The translations under genes and the position numbers were made by a program. Positions 26,433 to 35,323 of a DNA stretch of 64,000 nt are shown piece by piece (position 1 is the stretch's first letter; the number at the start of each line of letters is the position of its first letter). Origin of the DNA: Chryseolinea lacunae (GTDB taxonomy: Bacteria; Bacteroidota; Bacteroidia; Cytophagales; Cyclobacteriaceae); the NCBI RefSeq assembly GCF_016735595.1, contig NZ_JAERRB010000003.1, forward strand, positions 237,401 through 301,400, given 5' to 3'. The notes under the pieces were generated by a model. It did not search any database. It was given only the letters and a program-made list of their open reading frames with translations, and was not told where the DNA came from.

Positions 26433-26456
26433 GAAGGGCCTTAGCGCCCTTCTTTG
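26433..26456 (+). terminator. Probable terminator of the DUF1080 gene overlapping the anti-sigma-like gene end
   Basis: A 7-bp stem (GAAGGGC / GCCCTTC) with a 6-nt loop is followed by TTTG. It starts 14 bp after the DUF1080 stop and covers the stop codon of the convergent small gene. The T tract is weak. Confidence 0.45.
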
Positions 26457-26680
26457 CTTTGCCCGACGCTGCGGGCGTAGCTCATGATGTTCAATACGGT
26501 GCCGGCCGAAGGTTCAAGCTGCGCGGCATCCATGTTCTTTTTCAGGACATACAGCTCATTATAAAGAGCTTGCAAATCGCTGTCACAAATGAGGGCTTTG
26601 TCAATCTCCCTCGTCTCCTTCTCCGTAGTCTCGTGGTATAAATACCTGATCAAGTCCGTTTGAGTAAAAGTTTTTATCAT
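26441..26680 (-). CDS. Small anti-sigma-like protein overlapping the sigma factor gene
   Basis: This 79-residue cytoplasmic protein begins MIKTFTQTDLIRYLYHETT and is rich in charged helical residues (ETREIDKALICDSDLQALYNEL). It has no membrane helix and no HxxxCxxC zinc motif, so it is not a classical membrane anti-sigma factor. Its start lies inside the sigma gene: the two share 80 bp in different frames, so translation is probably coupled. Small proteins of this kind encoded directly after ECF-type sigma genes in Bacteroidota are commonly taken as regulators, but the activity here is an inference. Confidence 0.7.
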   Translation of the reverse strand: MIKTFTQTDLIRYLYHETTEKETREIDKALICDSDLQALYNELYVLKKNMDAAQLEPSAGTVLNIMSYARSVGQSKEGR

Positions 26681-27251
26681 TGGCTCTGTGTTTCACCATC
26701 TTTTTCCGCAGATTGATGAGTGCATAGCGCATTCTTCCCAATGCCGTGTTGATGCTCACCCCCGTGCGTTCCGCGATCTCCTGAAAGCTCATTTGTAAAT
26801 AATGCCGCATGATGAGCACTTGCTTCTGTTCTGTCGGCAGTTCTTTGATGTAATCTCTGAGCTTCGTTCGTGTATCTTTAAAAATCTGCTTCTCTTCAAT
26901 CGACTCTTCTGCAAACTCCATAGAGTTAAAGAGTCGGCTTCCGTCTTCCAGTACTACCTCGGGGTAACGTTTGTTTTTTCTGAAGTTGTCGATCGCCAGG
27001 TTATGCGCGATGCGGCTGATCCACGGCAAAAATTTTCCTTCCTCGTTATAGCGGCCACCACGGATGGTGTTGATCGCTTTGACGAAGGTTTCTTGCAAAA
27101 GATCTTCTGCGGTGTACCGATCTTTCACAATCAGGTAAATCGCTGTATAGATCCTGGATTTATGCCGGTGTAGGAGCATATCGAAAGCTTCTTCGTTACC
27201 GTTTTGATAGAGCGACACGAGCTGGGAGTCGCTTAATCTGCTGTCAATCAT
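26601..27251 (-). CDS. RNA polymerase sigma-70 family (ECF-type) sigma factor
   Basis: This is a 216-residue sigma factor. Region 2 includes AEDLLQETFVKAINTI and the -10-recognition part KFLPWISRIAHNLAIDNFRK. Region 4 includes LPTEQKQVLIMRHYLQMSFQEIAERTGVSINTALGRM split across a helix-turn-helix that would read the -35-like element. A tail of about 25 residues follows region 4 and ends GEGDEGD; it is encoded by the bases shared with the next gene. ECF sigma factors direct polymerase to stress- or envelope-related promoters. The gene is divergent from the acidic-protein gene at 27428, with 176 bp between them. Confidence 0.93.
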   Translation of the reverse strand: MIDSRLSDSQLVSLYQNGNEEAFDMLLHRHKSRIYTAIYLIVKDRYTAEDLLQETFVKAINTIRGGRYNEEGKFLPWISRIAHNLAIDNFRKNKRYPEVVLEDGSRLFNSMEFAEESIEEKQIFKDTRTKLRDYIKELPTEQKQVLIMRHYLQMSFQEIAERTGVSINTALGRMRYALINLRKKMVKHRANDKNFYSNGLDQVFIPRDYGEGDEGD

Positions 27252-27427
27252 TCTTTCTCACTTTAAGGTAACGTAGAGATCTGTTTCGATATTGTTTTGG
27301 GTTAGTGGAACAAATAGGTTTGAAAAGATAGAAATATTTTGAATCAGCGCAAAAAATTTTCAAAAAATTCTTGCCTCTCATACAATTTCTTTAGCTATTT
27401 GCTCGCAAATTCTGCGTCTTCAATAGT

Positions 27428-27823
27428 ATGGCCATCAGCAAGAAAAAAGTTATCAAAAGTCTCGAAAATCTCTCCGAAGACCTTCAGGAGTTGATTCGCG
27501 ACCAATATCCAAACGGATATGAGGGAAGCATCACACGCATCACCAATGCCAAGCGTGAACCCATCTTTGTTTTCCCCCTGGAAACCGAGGATGCCACGTA
27601 TCTGGTAAAGGTGCCCGCCACCAAAAACAGCGATGGCGAATATGATGTGGAGTCAAAAGGAGGAGAGCCCGCGGGCGACTTCGAAAAAGAGGACGACAAT
27701 TTCGACAATAGCAGCGACGACTTCGAAGGCAACTCTGCCGAAGGCGATGGCGACGACTATGACGAAGAGGGTGGCGGCCGCCGCGGGCGCGAAGCCAGCT
27801 ACGATCCGGACTTTGACAGTTGA
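27428..27823 (+). CDS. Conserved hypothetical protein with an acidic disordered tail
   Basis: This 131-residue protein is in two parts. Residues 1-75 form a compact-looking domain beginning MAISKKKVIKSLENLSEDLQ with RITNAKREPIFVFPLETEDA. Residues 80-131 are extremely rich in Asp, Glu, Gly and Ser (for example DDNFDNSSDDFEG) with a short GGGRRGRE patch, and are surely disordered. No signal peptide or membrane segment is present. Acidic tails of this kind occur in nucleic-acid- or histone-like-binding chaperones, but no function can be assigned. It lies divergent from the sigma factor gene and ends in its own terminator. Confidence 0.7.
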   Translation: MAISKKKVIKSLENLSEDLQELIRDQYPNGYEGSITRITNAKREPIFVFPLETEDATYLVKVPATKNSDGEYDVESKGGEPAGDFEKEDDNFDNSSDDFEGNSAEGDGDDYDEEGGGRRGREASYDPDFDS

Positions 27824-27848
27824 TTCGAAAGAATATTTCATAAAAGTG

Positions 27849-27876
27849 AACACCATTCCCACGGATGGTGTTTTTT
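27849..27876 (+). terminator. Intrinsic terminator after the acidic-protein gene
   Basis: An 8-bp stem (AACACCAT / ATGGTGTT) extends inward by CC/GG and is followed by a T run to 27876. It lies 26 bp after the stop codon. Confidence 0.8.
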
Positions 27877-28004
27877 GTTTCCGCTGCATCCTCTCCACAT
27901 TCGAGTGAAATGACGGCTGAACGCCGCGGGATTTTTTCGTCGATTTTTTTTGTGCCCCTTGTCTTGTGAATCAGCAGGGCAAGGCCCATTTTCGTTTACT
28001 TTGA

Positions 28005-30875
28005 ATGACCACTAAAAAACAATCCGTGTCTAAGACCCTCGCTGCCAAAACAAACGATTCTCACCTCGACGACCTTGACCCTCGCGAATTCATCATCATC
28101 AAACGGGCGCGGGTCAACAACCTGAAAAATCTGAGCGTGGCCATACCACGCAACAAGCTGGTGGTCATCACCGGGCTGTCGGGCTCCGGAAAATCGTCGC
28201 TGGCATTCGACACGCTTTTCGCCGAGGGGCAACGCATGTATGTGGAAAGTCTTAGCGCCTATGCCCGCCAGTTTCTGGGCCGCATGGAAAAGCCCGAGGT
28301 GGACTATATCCGGGGTGTGTCGCCGGCCATTGCCATCGAACAAAAGGTGAACACCCGGAACCCCCGCTCTACCGTGGGAACCACCACCGAGATCTACGAC
28401 TACCTGAAACTGCTCTTTGCCCGCATCGGAAAAACCTATTCGCCCATCAGCGGCAAGGAAGTGAAACGCGACACGGTGACGTCGGTGATCGATTTTGTGA
28501 ACAAACTGCCCGTTGGCACCCGTGTGATGGTGGCTTGCCCGCTGCACATAAAAAAGGGCCGCAAGCTGGCTGATGAGCTGAATCTGTTATTGAGTAAAGG
28601 TTTTGCAAGGGTTCTTATCAACGGCGAAGTCAAGTTTATTGAGGAGTTGGCGGCCCCGGCCGAGGGTGGCAAGAAAAAGAAGGCCGCCGCCGCGTCAGAC
28701 GACCTTGTGGAGATTCTTATCGACCGGGCGTCGGTGAATCCCGAAGACGAAGACACCACGTTCAGGCTATCCGACTCCGTGCAGACGGCCTTCTTTGAAG
28801 GTGAGGGCGATTGCCTGATCTATGCCGAGGGCCAGGACAAAACCCGATTCTCAGACCGATTCGAACTGGACGGTATGCGGTTCACCGAGCCGTCTATTAA
28901 CTTCTTCAGTTTCAACAACCCGTTTGGCGCCTGCCAGACCTGCGAAGGTTTCGGGAAAGTGCTGGGCATCGACGAAGACCTGGTGATTCCGGACAAGTCG
29001 CTGTCGGTCTATGAAGGCGCCATTGCGCCGTGGCGGAGCGAAACCATGAGCGAATGGCAGAAGCCATTGTTAAAGAACGGCATCAAGTTCGATTTCCCCA
29101 TCCACCGCCCCTACAACGAACTGACACGTGAGCAGCAGGACGTGCTGTGGAATGGCAACACCTACTTCGAAGGCATTCATAGCTTCTTCAAGTCTCTCGA
29201 ATCCAAAACATACAAGATTCAATACCGTGTGCTGTTGTCGCGCTATCGCGGCCGCACCAATTGTCCCGATTGCCGTGGCACGCGTCTGCGCAAGGACGCC
29301 CAGTATGTGAAGATCGCGGGCCTGTCCATCACCGACCTGGTGCTGATGCCCATCGAAGACATGCTGGCACTTTTCCCCACGTTGTCGCTGCCGGAATTCG
29401 ATAAAAAAATATCCGATCGCATTCTCACCGAAATCACGTCACGCCTGGAGTACATGGCCAAGGTGGGCCTTGGTTATCTCACCCTGAACCGCCTCACGTC
29501 CACGCTGTCGGGAGGCGAGTATCAGCGCATCAAGCTGGCCACGTCGCTGGGAAGCGCGCTGGTGGGGTCTATGTATGTGCTGGACGAACCCAGCATTGGC
29601 CTGCATCCCAAAGACACCGACCGCATGGTGGGCGTGCTGAAGTCGCTGCGCGAGCTGGGCAACACCGTGATTGTGGTGGAGCACGAAGAAGAAATTATGC
29701 GGGCGGCCGATCAGATCATCGACATCGGGCCGGATGCCGGAAGCCATGGCGGCGAACTGGTGTTTCAGGGCTCGGTAGACGACATCGACGGCAAGGTTAA
29801 CTCACACACCACCGACTATCTCAGCGGCCGCGAATCTATTGCCGTGCCCAAGGCGCGGCGCAAGTGGAAAGATTCCGTGACGGTGGCCGGCGCCAGAGAA
29901 AACAACCTGAAGAACCTGACGGTGAAATTTCCGCTGGGCATTTTAACGGTGGTGACGGGCGTGAGCGGCTCGGGAAAATCGACCCTCATCAAAAAAATTC
30001 TATACCCGGCCATGGGGCGCCTCTCGGGCACCGTGTCGGAAACGCCGGGCAAATACGACAAGCTGGAGGGAGACTTTGCGCGCATCACGCAAGTGGAGTT
30101 TGTGGACCAGAATCCTATCGGCAAATCGTCGCGTTCGAACCCCATCAGCTATGTGAAAGCCTACGATGCCATTCGCACGCTCTATGCCGACCAGGCGTTG
30201 TCGAAGCAACGCGCCTACAAGCCTTCGCATTTTTCATTTAACGTAGAGGGTGGACGCTGTGAAACCTGTCAGGGTGAAGGCGAGATCAAGATTGAAATGC
30301 AGTTCATGGCCGACATCTATCTGAAGTGCGAAACCTGTCAGGGCAAACGCTTCAAGCAGGAAGTGCTGGAGGTGGAAGTGAACGGCAAAAACATTTCCGA
30401 CATCCTGGACATGACGGTGGAAGACGGTCTTGAATTTTTTAAAGACAAGAAACCCATCTACGAAAAAATCCTTCCCCTGAATGAAGTTGGGTTGGGCTAT
30501 GTAAAGCTGGGGCAATCGTCAAACTCCCTGAGCGGCGGCGAAGCGCAACGCGTGAAGCTCGCTTCTTTCCTCGGCAAAAACTCAACCGAAGGCAACATCC
30601 TTTTCATCTTCGACGAGCCCACCACGGGGCTTCACTTTCACGACATCTTCAAACTGCTGAAGGCCATCAACGCCTTGGTAGACGAGGGGCACTCGGTCAT
30701 CATCATCGAACACAACCTGGAGGTGATTAAGTGCGCCGACTGGATTATTGATCTTGGTCCTGAAGGCGGCGAGAAAAAAGGAGGAACGCTTATGTTCGAA
30801 GGCACGCCGGAAGAAATGGTGAAGAAAGGAAAAGGATATACGGCGGAGTTTTTGAAAAAGAAGCTGAAGGGCTAG
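28005..30875 (+). CDS. uvrA: Excinuclease ABC subunit A
   Basis: The 956-residue damage-sensing ATPase of nucleotide excision repair loads UvrB onto lesions. The first ATPase half begins [18 protein letters not shown] with Walker [10 protein letters not shown]. One zinc module uses ACQTCEGFG and CPDCRGT, and the second uses CETCQGEG and CETCQGKRF about 20 residues apart. Two ABC signatures are visible ([10 protein letters not shown] and LSGGEAQRV), plus Walker [10 protein letters not shown] and [11 protein letters not shown] Lys/Ala-rich insert ([13 protein letters not shown]) lies near residues 219-232. The ATG at 28005 is the only one upstream of the conserved domain. Confidence 0.98.
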   Translation: MTTKKQSVSKTLAAKTNDSHLDDLDPREFIIIKRARVNNLKNLSVAIPRNKLVVITGLSGSGKSSLAFDTLFAEGQRMYVESLSAYARQFLGRMEKPEVDYIRGVSPAIAIEQKVNTRNPRSTVGTTTEIYDYLKLLFARIGKTYSPISGKEVKRDTVTSVIDFVNKLPVGTRVMVACPLHIKKGRKLADELNLLLSKGFARVLINGEVKFIEELAAPAEGGKKKKAAAASDDLVEILIDRASVNPEDEDTTFRLSDSVQTAFFEGEGDCLIYAEGQDKTRFSDRFELDGMRFTEPSINFFSFNNPFGACQTCEGFGKVLGIDEDLVIPDKSLSVYEGAIAPWRSETMSEWQKPLLKNGIKFDFPIHRPYNELTREQQDVLWNGNTYFEGIHSFFKSLESKTYKIQYRVLLSRYRGRTNCPDCRGTRLRKDAQYVKIAGLSITDLVLMPIEDMLALFPTLSLPEFDKKISDRILTEITSRLEYMAKVGLGYLTLNRLTSTLSGGEYQRIKLATSLGSALVGSMYVLDEPSIGLHPKDTDRMVGVLKSLRELGNTVIVVEHEEEIMRAADQIIDIGPDAGSHGGELVFQGSVDDIDGKVNSHTTDYLSGRESIAVPKARRKWKDSVTVAGARENNLKNLTVKFPLGILTVVTGVSGSGKSTLIKKILYPAMGRLSGTVSETPGKYDKLEGDFARITQVEFVDQNPIGKSSRSNPISYVKAYDAIRTLYADQALSKQRAYKPSHFSFNVEGGRCETCQGEGEIKIEMQFMADIYLKCETCQGKRFKQEVLEVEVNGKNISDILDMTVEDGLEFFKDKKPIYEKILPLNEVGLGYVKLGQSSNSLSGGEAQRVKLASFLGKNSTEGNILFIFDEPTTGLHFHDIFKLLKAINALVDEGHSVIIIEHNLEVIKCADWIIDLGPEGGEKKGGTLMFEGTPEEMVKKGKGYTAEFLKKKLKG

Positions 30876-30911
30876 CTCATTTGCTAAAGCTTTGTAACGC
30901 GCTTTGGTGAA

Positions 30912-30952
30912 AATAAAAATGGAGGTCACAAATTGTGACCTCCATTTTTATT
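30912..30952. terminator. 41-bp perfect palindrome, bidirectional terminator between uvrA and the polyprenyl synthase gene
   Basis: A perfect inverted repeat has 20-bp arms around a single central A (30932). The stem core is GGAGGTCACAA / TTGTGACCTCC flanked by A-rich and T-rich runs on either side, so it can terminate transcription from both convergent genes. It starts 37 bp after uvrA and 84 bp from the other stop. Confidence 0.85.
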
Positions 30953-31035
30953 GTGTCATTCCAAATAAGGGGATGGAAAGCTGATTGAACAAGGTCAAAT
31001 TTTTAGCGAACGGTTTTACCAAGTGAACTCGATAA

Positions 31036-32019
31036 TCACACCTGCCGCGCTATCAACGCTTCTGTGAAAGATCTTATCGCTTTCTTGTTTTCGTCGCGAC
31101 CATTCACGGCCTCAAGGCTGCGGAAACCTTTGGCAAAATAATAGTCAATTTTCTTCTCGGTGAGCGATTGAATTTCAAGTGCGTCGTAGAGTGACTTTAC
31201 GGCTGTTACTTTCTCCTGCTTTTTGAATTTTTTGGCCGTCAGCCATGTGTTCAGTTCTGTTTTCTGGCGGCCTTTTGCTTTTTCGAGTGCCTTGATGAGC
31301 AGGAATGTTTTTTTATTGGCAATGATGTCGCCGCCCACTTGTTTGCCGAATTTTTTTGGATCCGCGTAGGCGTCCAGCAAATCGTCTTTCAGTTGAAAGC
31401 CGATGCCGATGTTGGTGCCGAACGCTCTCAGTGCGCGACATTCCTTTTCGTCGGCACCCGCCAGAATTGCTCCAAGCTCCAGACTGAAACCCAGCAGCAC
31501 GGCGGTCTTCAGCCTGATCATGTTGATGTATTGTTCTTCCGAAACGGTAGGCTTCGACTCAAACTCCATGTCCCATTGCTGGCCTTCGCATACTTCGGAT
31601 GCGCACTTGTTAAACGCTTTCAGTACGCGGTGCAGTTTGCCGGCATCCAGCGACAGCAACATGTCGTAGACTTTCACCAGCATCACGTCGCCCGAGAGGA
31701 TGGCGGTGTTCACGTTCCACTTTTTGTGCACGGTCATTTTTCCACGACGCAGGGGCGCCTTGTCCATGATGTCGTCGTGCATGAGGGTGAAGTTGTGAAA
31801 GGCTTCTACGGCAACGCCATAGCGCACCACCTTTTTCACATCCGATTTATAGAGCGAATAGCCCAGCAGCACCAGCATGGGCCGCAGGCGTTTGCCGCCC
31901 AGGGCCATCAGGTAGCGAATGGGTTCATAGAGCGAAGCCGGTTCTTTTCCGAAATGCTGTTTGCTTATTTCTTGTTCGATCCACTGCTGATAGCGGGATA
32001 GGGAAGACTTGGACGCCAT
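31036..32019 (-). CDS. Polyprenyl (trans-isoprenyl) diphosphate synthase
   Basis: The 327-residue all-helical prenyltransferase condenses isopentenyl diphosphate with allylic diphosphates. The first Asp-rich motif is LMHDDIMDKAPLRRG (DDxxD with the conserved RRG), the second is FQLKDDLLDAYAD, and the substrate-binding GGKRLRP segment is in the N-terminal part. The product chain length (farnesyl, geranylgeranyl or longer, e.g. for menaquinone) is set by residues near the first motif and is not determined here. The gene is 3 bp from the rnr stop on the same strand, so they are likely cotranscribed. Confidence 0.93.
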   Translation of the reverse strand: MASKSSLSRYQQWIEQEISKQHFGKEPASLYEPIRYLMALGGKRLRPMLVLLGYSLYKSDVKKVVRYGVAVEAFHNFTLMHDDIMDKAPLRRGKMTVHKKWNVNTAILSGDVMLVKVYDMLLSLDAGKLHRVLKAFNKCASEVCEGQQWDMEFESKPTVSEEQYINMIRLKTAVLLGFSLELGAILAGADEKECRALRAFGTNIGIGFQLKDDLLDAYADPKKFGKQVGGDIIANKKTFLLIKALEKAKGRQKTELNTWLTAKKFKKQEKVTAVKSLYDALEIQSLTEKKIDYYFAKGFRSLEAVNGRDENKKAIRSFTEALIARQV

Positions 32020-32022
32020 GGG

Positions 32023-34194
32023 TTATTCTGCTTCGGGCTCGTTAACTTTTGGAGCAAACACAAGGTCGATCAGACGTTTGTCGATGTCGGTTTTCTTCAC
32101 CAGCACCCGCACGCGGTCGCCCAATGTATAGGTCTTGCGCGTTTTGCGTCCGGAGATGCGATAGTTCTTCTCGTCGAATTCGTAGAAGTCGTCGGTCATG
32201 TCTACCATGCGGATCATGCCTTCGCATTTTGTTTCCACAATCTCCACATAGATGCCCCACTCGGTCACGCCAGAGATAAGTCCGTCGTATACTCTCTTCT
32301 CGGCCGAAGCCATGAACTCCACTTGTTTGTATTTGATGGAAGCGCGTTCGGCATCGGCGGCGCGTTTTTCTCTTTCCGAAGAGTGCACACACTTCAGTTC
32401 ATATTCATTTTTGCTCACGGGCTTTCCTTCGTCGAGATAGTGTTGCAGCAGGCGGTGCACCATCATGTCGGGATAGCGGCGAATGGGCGATGTGAAGTGC
32501 GAATAGTGCTCGAACGCCAACCCAAAGTGTCCTTTCACATCGGTGGAATATTTTGCTTTCGCCATGGTGCGAATGGCCAGTTGCTCCAGGATGTTCTGCT
32601 CGGGCTTGCCTTCAATTTCCGTCATCAGCTTGTTGAGCGACGAGGAGATTGAGTTTTCGTCAATGGTCATTTTGTGACCAAAGCGTGTGGCGAACACCGA
32701 AAAGTCTTTCACCTTTTCCGGATCGGGATAGTCGTGGATGCGATACACAAACGTGTTCTTCTCCTTGCCCTTGTGCAGGTTATAGACATAGGTGGCCACT
32801 TGCTTGTTGGCGAGCAGCATAAATTCTTCGATGAGCTTGTGGGCATCTTTGCGCACTTTGGGAATCACTTCCAGGGGTTTTCCTTTTTCATCGAGCCTGA
32901 ACTTCACTTCGGTGGTTTCGAAGTTCACGGCGCCTTTCTTGAAACGGTCTTTGCGCAGTTTTTTTGCCAGCGTGTTCAACAACACCAGCTCTTCCGAAAG
33001 CTCGCCTTTGCCGCTCTCCAAAACTTCCTGTGCGCCTTCATAGCTGAATCGCTTGTCGGAGTGGATGATGGTGCGGCCAAACCATTCTTTTTTGATCTGT
33101 GCCTTGTCGTCCATTTCGAACACGGCGGCAAACGTGAGCTTGTCTTCGTGTGGACGAAGCGAGCACAGTTCGTTCGACAGTCGTTCGGGCAACATCGGTA
33201 TGGTGCGGTCCACCAGATAGACCGATGTGGCACGGTCGAAGGCTTCCTGGTCGAGCACGGAGTTCGGTGTCACATAGTGTGTCACGTCGGCAATGTGCAC
33301 GCCGATTTCATACAAGCCGTTGTCGAGCTTGCGGAACGAGAGCGCGTCGTCAAAGTCTTTGGCATCTTCGGGGTCGATGGTGAACGTGGTGATCTCGCGA
33401 AAGTCCCAACGTTTTTTGATCTCCTCTTTGGTGATGTCTTCGTCTATTTTCTTCGATTCGTTTTCAACGTTTTCGTTGAAGCGGAAGGGCAAATCGAACT
33501 CGGCCATGATGGAGTGGATCTCCGCTTCATTTTCACCGGCTGCGCCCAGCACCTCCACAATCTTTGCTTCGGGCTTGCGGTCGTTGTCGGCCCACGAGGT
33601 CACTTCAATCACAACCTTGTCGCCGGTTTTTGCACCGTTAATGTTTTCGGGATAAACAAAGAAGTCGGTATGCATCTTCCGGTGATCGGGCACCACGAAG
33701 GCGAAGTTTTTTGAAAGCTCCACCTTGCCTGCATAACGCGTTCGGTTACGACGCACCACTGACGTTACTTTCCCCTCGGGGTGTTCGCCGTGGCGTGTCG
33801 GGAAAACGGTGACCGTTACGGTATCGCCATCTACGGCCGAGCCGAGGTCTCTTCCTTTCACATAGATGTCTTTCTGATCGCCACCCAGTTTCACGTAGCC
33901 AAAACGCGAGCTCACATGGTCTACCACACCCGTGAGGGCTTCGGCTTTGTGATTGGTCACGTAGGTGCCGTTGCTCAGTTGCTGCACGGTGCCTTTTTCT
34001 TCGAGGTCGTCCAGAATCTGGCCGGCCATTTTGGTGTCGTCTTTTTTCTTAAGACTTAGTTTCTTGGTGAGTTGTTTGTAAGAATAGGCTTTGCCGGGGT
34101 TTTCGCCCAGCACGGCGAGGATGGCCGCTTCTAATGTTCCCCGCTTGTTTCCGCTATTTTTAGATTTCTCTTTTGTGTTTTTCTTTTTACTCAT
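32023..34194 (-). CDS. rnr: Ribonuclease R (3'-5' exoribonuclease)
   Basis: The 723-residue processive RNase degrades structured RNA. ATG 34194 gives a Lys-rich N-terminus (MSKKKNTKEKSKNSGNKRG) followed by a helix-turn-helix-like domain; an upstream in-frame start adds 17 residues and is not needed. Two cold-shock-like domains follow, then the RNB catalytic domain with TIDPEDAKDFDDAL carrying the magnesium-binding aspartates. A C-terminal S1 domain contains VYDGLISGVTEWGIYVEI. The acidic/basic tail is short. It probably starts the transcript that continues into the polyprenyl synthase gene. Confidence 0.96.
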   Translation of the reverse strand: MSKKKNTKEKSKNSGNKRGTLEAAILAVLGENPGKAYSYKQLTKKLSLKKKDDTKMAGQILDDLEEKGTVQQLSNGTYVTNHKAEALTGVVDHVSSRFGYVKLGGDQKDIYVKGRDLGSAVDGDTVTVTVFPTRHGEHPEGKVTSVVRRNRTRYAGKVELSKNFAFVVPDHRKMHTDFFVYPENINGAKTGDKVVIEVTSWADNDRKPEAKIVEVLGAAGENEAEIHSIMAEFDLPFRFNENVENESKKIDEDITKEEIKKRWDFREITTFTIDPEDAKDFDDALSFRKLDNGLYEIGVHIADVTHYVTPNSVLDQEAFDRATSVYLVDRTIPMLPERLSNELCSLRPHEDKLTFAAVFEMDDKAQIKKEWFGRTIIHSDKRFSYEGAQEVLESGKGELSEELVLLNTLAKKLRKDRFKKGAVNFETTEVKFRLDEKGKPLEVIPKVRKDAHKLIEEFMLLANKQVATYVYNLHKGKEKNTFVYRIHDYPDPEKVKDFSVFATRFGHKMTIDENSISSSLNKLMTEIEGKPEQNILEQLAIRTMAKAKYSTDVKGHFGLAFEHYSHFTSPIRRYPDMMVHRLLQHYLDEGKPVSKNEYELKCVHSSEREKRAADAERASIKYKQVEFMASAEKRVYDGLISGVTEWGIYVEIVETKCEGMIRMVDMTDDFYEFDEKNYRISGRKTRKTYTLGDRVRVLVKKTDIDKRLIDLVFAPKVNEPEAE

Positions 34195-34546
34195 TGTTGT
34201 GTTTTTCACATGTGTCACCACAGGGAAAATGCTTTCCGGTGACAAATTGTTATTGATTTTTAATTTACTAAAAGATTGAATTGATCTGGGGAGGAGGGGC
34301 AGGGCTGGTCTGCACCTTGAGAGTATGGTTTGAGGATCATTGGGCTTCGCCGTTGCCCTGCTGGTGTGCCGTTAGGTAGCTCTGGACATCGCATCATGTC
34401 CGGGGTATCCAAACTTATTTCTTCAAGCATAACTCGCCGGCCGCGGTCATTCAACATTGTTTTATGGGTACGAAGGTACAAAATTTTTTCGTACGCATCT
34501 TCATGCCCGTTTTTGGTGCTCCTGGGGGACGATCGCCGATGAGGGA
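34195..34546. other. Gene-free 352-bp region with several complementary segments
   Basis: This is the only gene-free stretch above 300 bases. It lies between the rnr start and the exonuclease stop. Reading frames in it use CTA, CGA, CCT and GTA codons unlike the neighbouring genes, so none is annotated. The part from about 34285 to 34500 contains several possible helices, described in the next entry. A 7-bp inverted repeat GTACGAA (34468-34474) / TTCGTAC (34488-34494) flanks a T-rich spacer. No tRNA or known RNA family was recognised. Confidence 0.4.
34285..34420. ncRNA. Candidate structured RNA element
   Basis: Possible helices are GCAGGGC (34299-34305) with GCCCTGC (34355-34361), an 8-bp hairpin CTGGACAT / ATGTCCGG (34382-34389 with 34396-34403, 6-nt loop), and GTTT..GGAT (34328-34337) with ATCCAAAC (34407-34414). 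There is also a small GGC/GCC hairpin near 34345. The first and third helices cross, as in a pseudoknot. The strand is undecided, and no promoter or terminator is clear. I see no tmRNA, SRP RNA, RNase P or TPP/FMN/cobalamin riboswitch consensus. Confidence 0.25.
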
Positions 34547-35266
34547 TTAGTCGGAGTGTTTGTGAACCAGCGGCTGACTGATGAACACGCTTCTCATCTT
34601 CAGATACAACTGGGCCAGCACCACCACATCGCGCACGCAATAGTCTTTTATCTTCTCCAGGTTTTTGTCTTCATAATACACCTTGTTCACCTGACTGCCG
34701 TCCATGTCGCTCTTGCTGGATGGCACCTGGAAAATGGCCGCCAGCAGATCGAGCGAGGTGAAGTGTTTATAGTCGCCAAACTTCCACATCTCCATGGTGT
34801 CGAGGTGCAACACTTCCCACGGTTTCTTGCCCATCAGGTTTAGGGTGGGCGGCAGCGGGAGGCCGTTCACTAGCAGGCGGCGGCAGAGGTAGGGATAGTC
34901 GAACTCTTTGCCGTTGTGAGCACACAGTTTCAGCACGGCCGGGTCGAGCTTTTCCACCATCATCTTAAACTCCGACAGCAGCTCGCGTTCGTCGTCGCCA
35001 TAGTAGGCTTTTGTTTTGAGGCCCAGCTCTCCGTTTTCGGTATCGAAAAATTTTCCGACGGCCACACAGATAATTTTCCCGAACTCGGCGTGTATTCCGG
35101 CACGGTCGTGAAAGATGCTTTCGTCGGTTTGTTCGCTGTCGCGTTTAAAAAAATTGGCCTTGCGCGACCATTGCGTTTTCAGGCGCTCATCCAGGGCGTT
35201 GTAGTTGTCCGTGCTGGCCACGGTTTCAATGTCGAGAAATAAGAGGTCGCGAAGTTCGGGCAGCAT
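34547..35266 (-). CDS. DEDD-type 3'-5' exonuclease (PolB exonuclease-like)
   Basis: This is a 239-residue stand-alone nuclease of the predicted 3'-5' exonuclease family related to the proofreading domain of PolB. Motif I is LFLDIETVA (D-x-E), motif II is LCAHNGKEFDYPYL with the second Asp, and motif III is DYCVRDVVVLAQLY with the Y-x3-D pair, giving the complete DEDDy set of metal-binding residues. ATG 35266 is used; the GTG before it is adjacent. The substrate, RNA or DNA, is unknown. Its presence near a PolA that lacks its own proofreading residues (37829) is worth noting but proves nothing. Confidence 0.88.
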   Translation of the reverse strand: MLPELRDLLFLDIETVASTDNYNALDERLKTQWSRKANFFKRDSEQTDESIFHDRAGIHAEFGKIICVAVGKFFDTENGELGLKTKAYYGDDERELLSEFKMMVEKLDPAVLKLCAHNGKEFDYPYLCRRLLVNGLPLPPTLNLMGKKPWEVLHLDTMEMWKFGDYKHFTSLDLLAAIFQVPSSKSDMDGSQVNKVYYEDKNLEKIKDYCVRDVVVLAQLYLKMRSVFISQPLVHKHSD

Positions 35267-35323
35267 CACATCGGGGCGTTGTTGGCTAAAAGTAGAAATT
35301 ACGGCCGATCTTCAAAAATTTAT

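Noticed and set aside
27995-28003. TTTACTTTG as a promoter -7 element for uvrA.
   Set aside because: It ends one base before the only plausible ATG, so a transcript starting downstream would lack the start codon.
32674-33714. A 346-codon open frame on the plus strand opposite rnr.
   Set aside because: It is a shadow of the GC-rich third-position bias in rnr: the protein has no recognisable fold and rnr is complete on the other strand.
34285-34500. tmRNA, SRP RNA, RNase P RNA or a riboswitch.
   Set aside because: The conserved cores I know (for example GGAAGGAAGCA for SRP RNA, the TPP and FMN box sequences) were looked for and not found on either strand.
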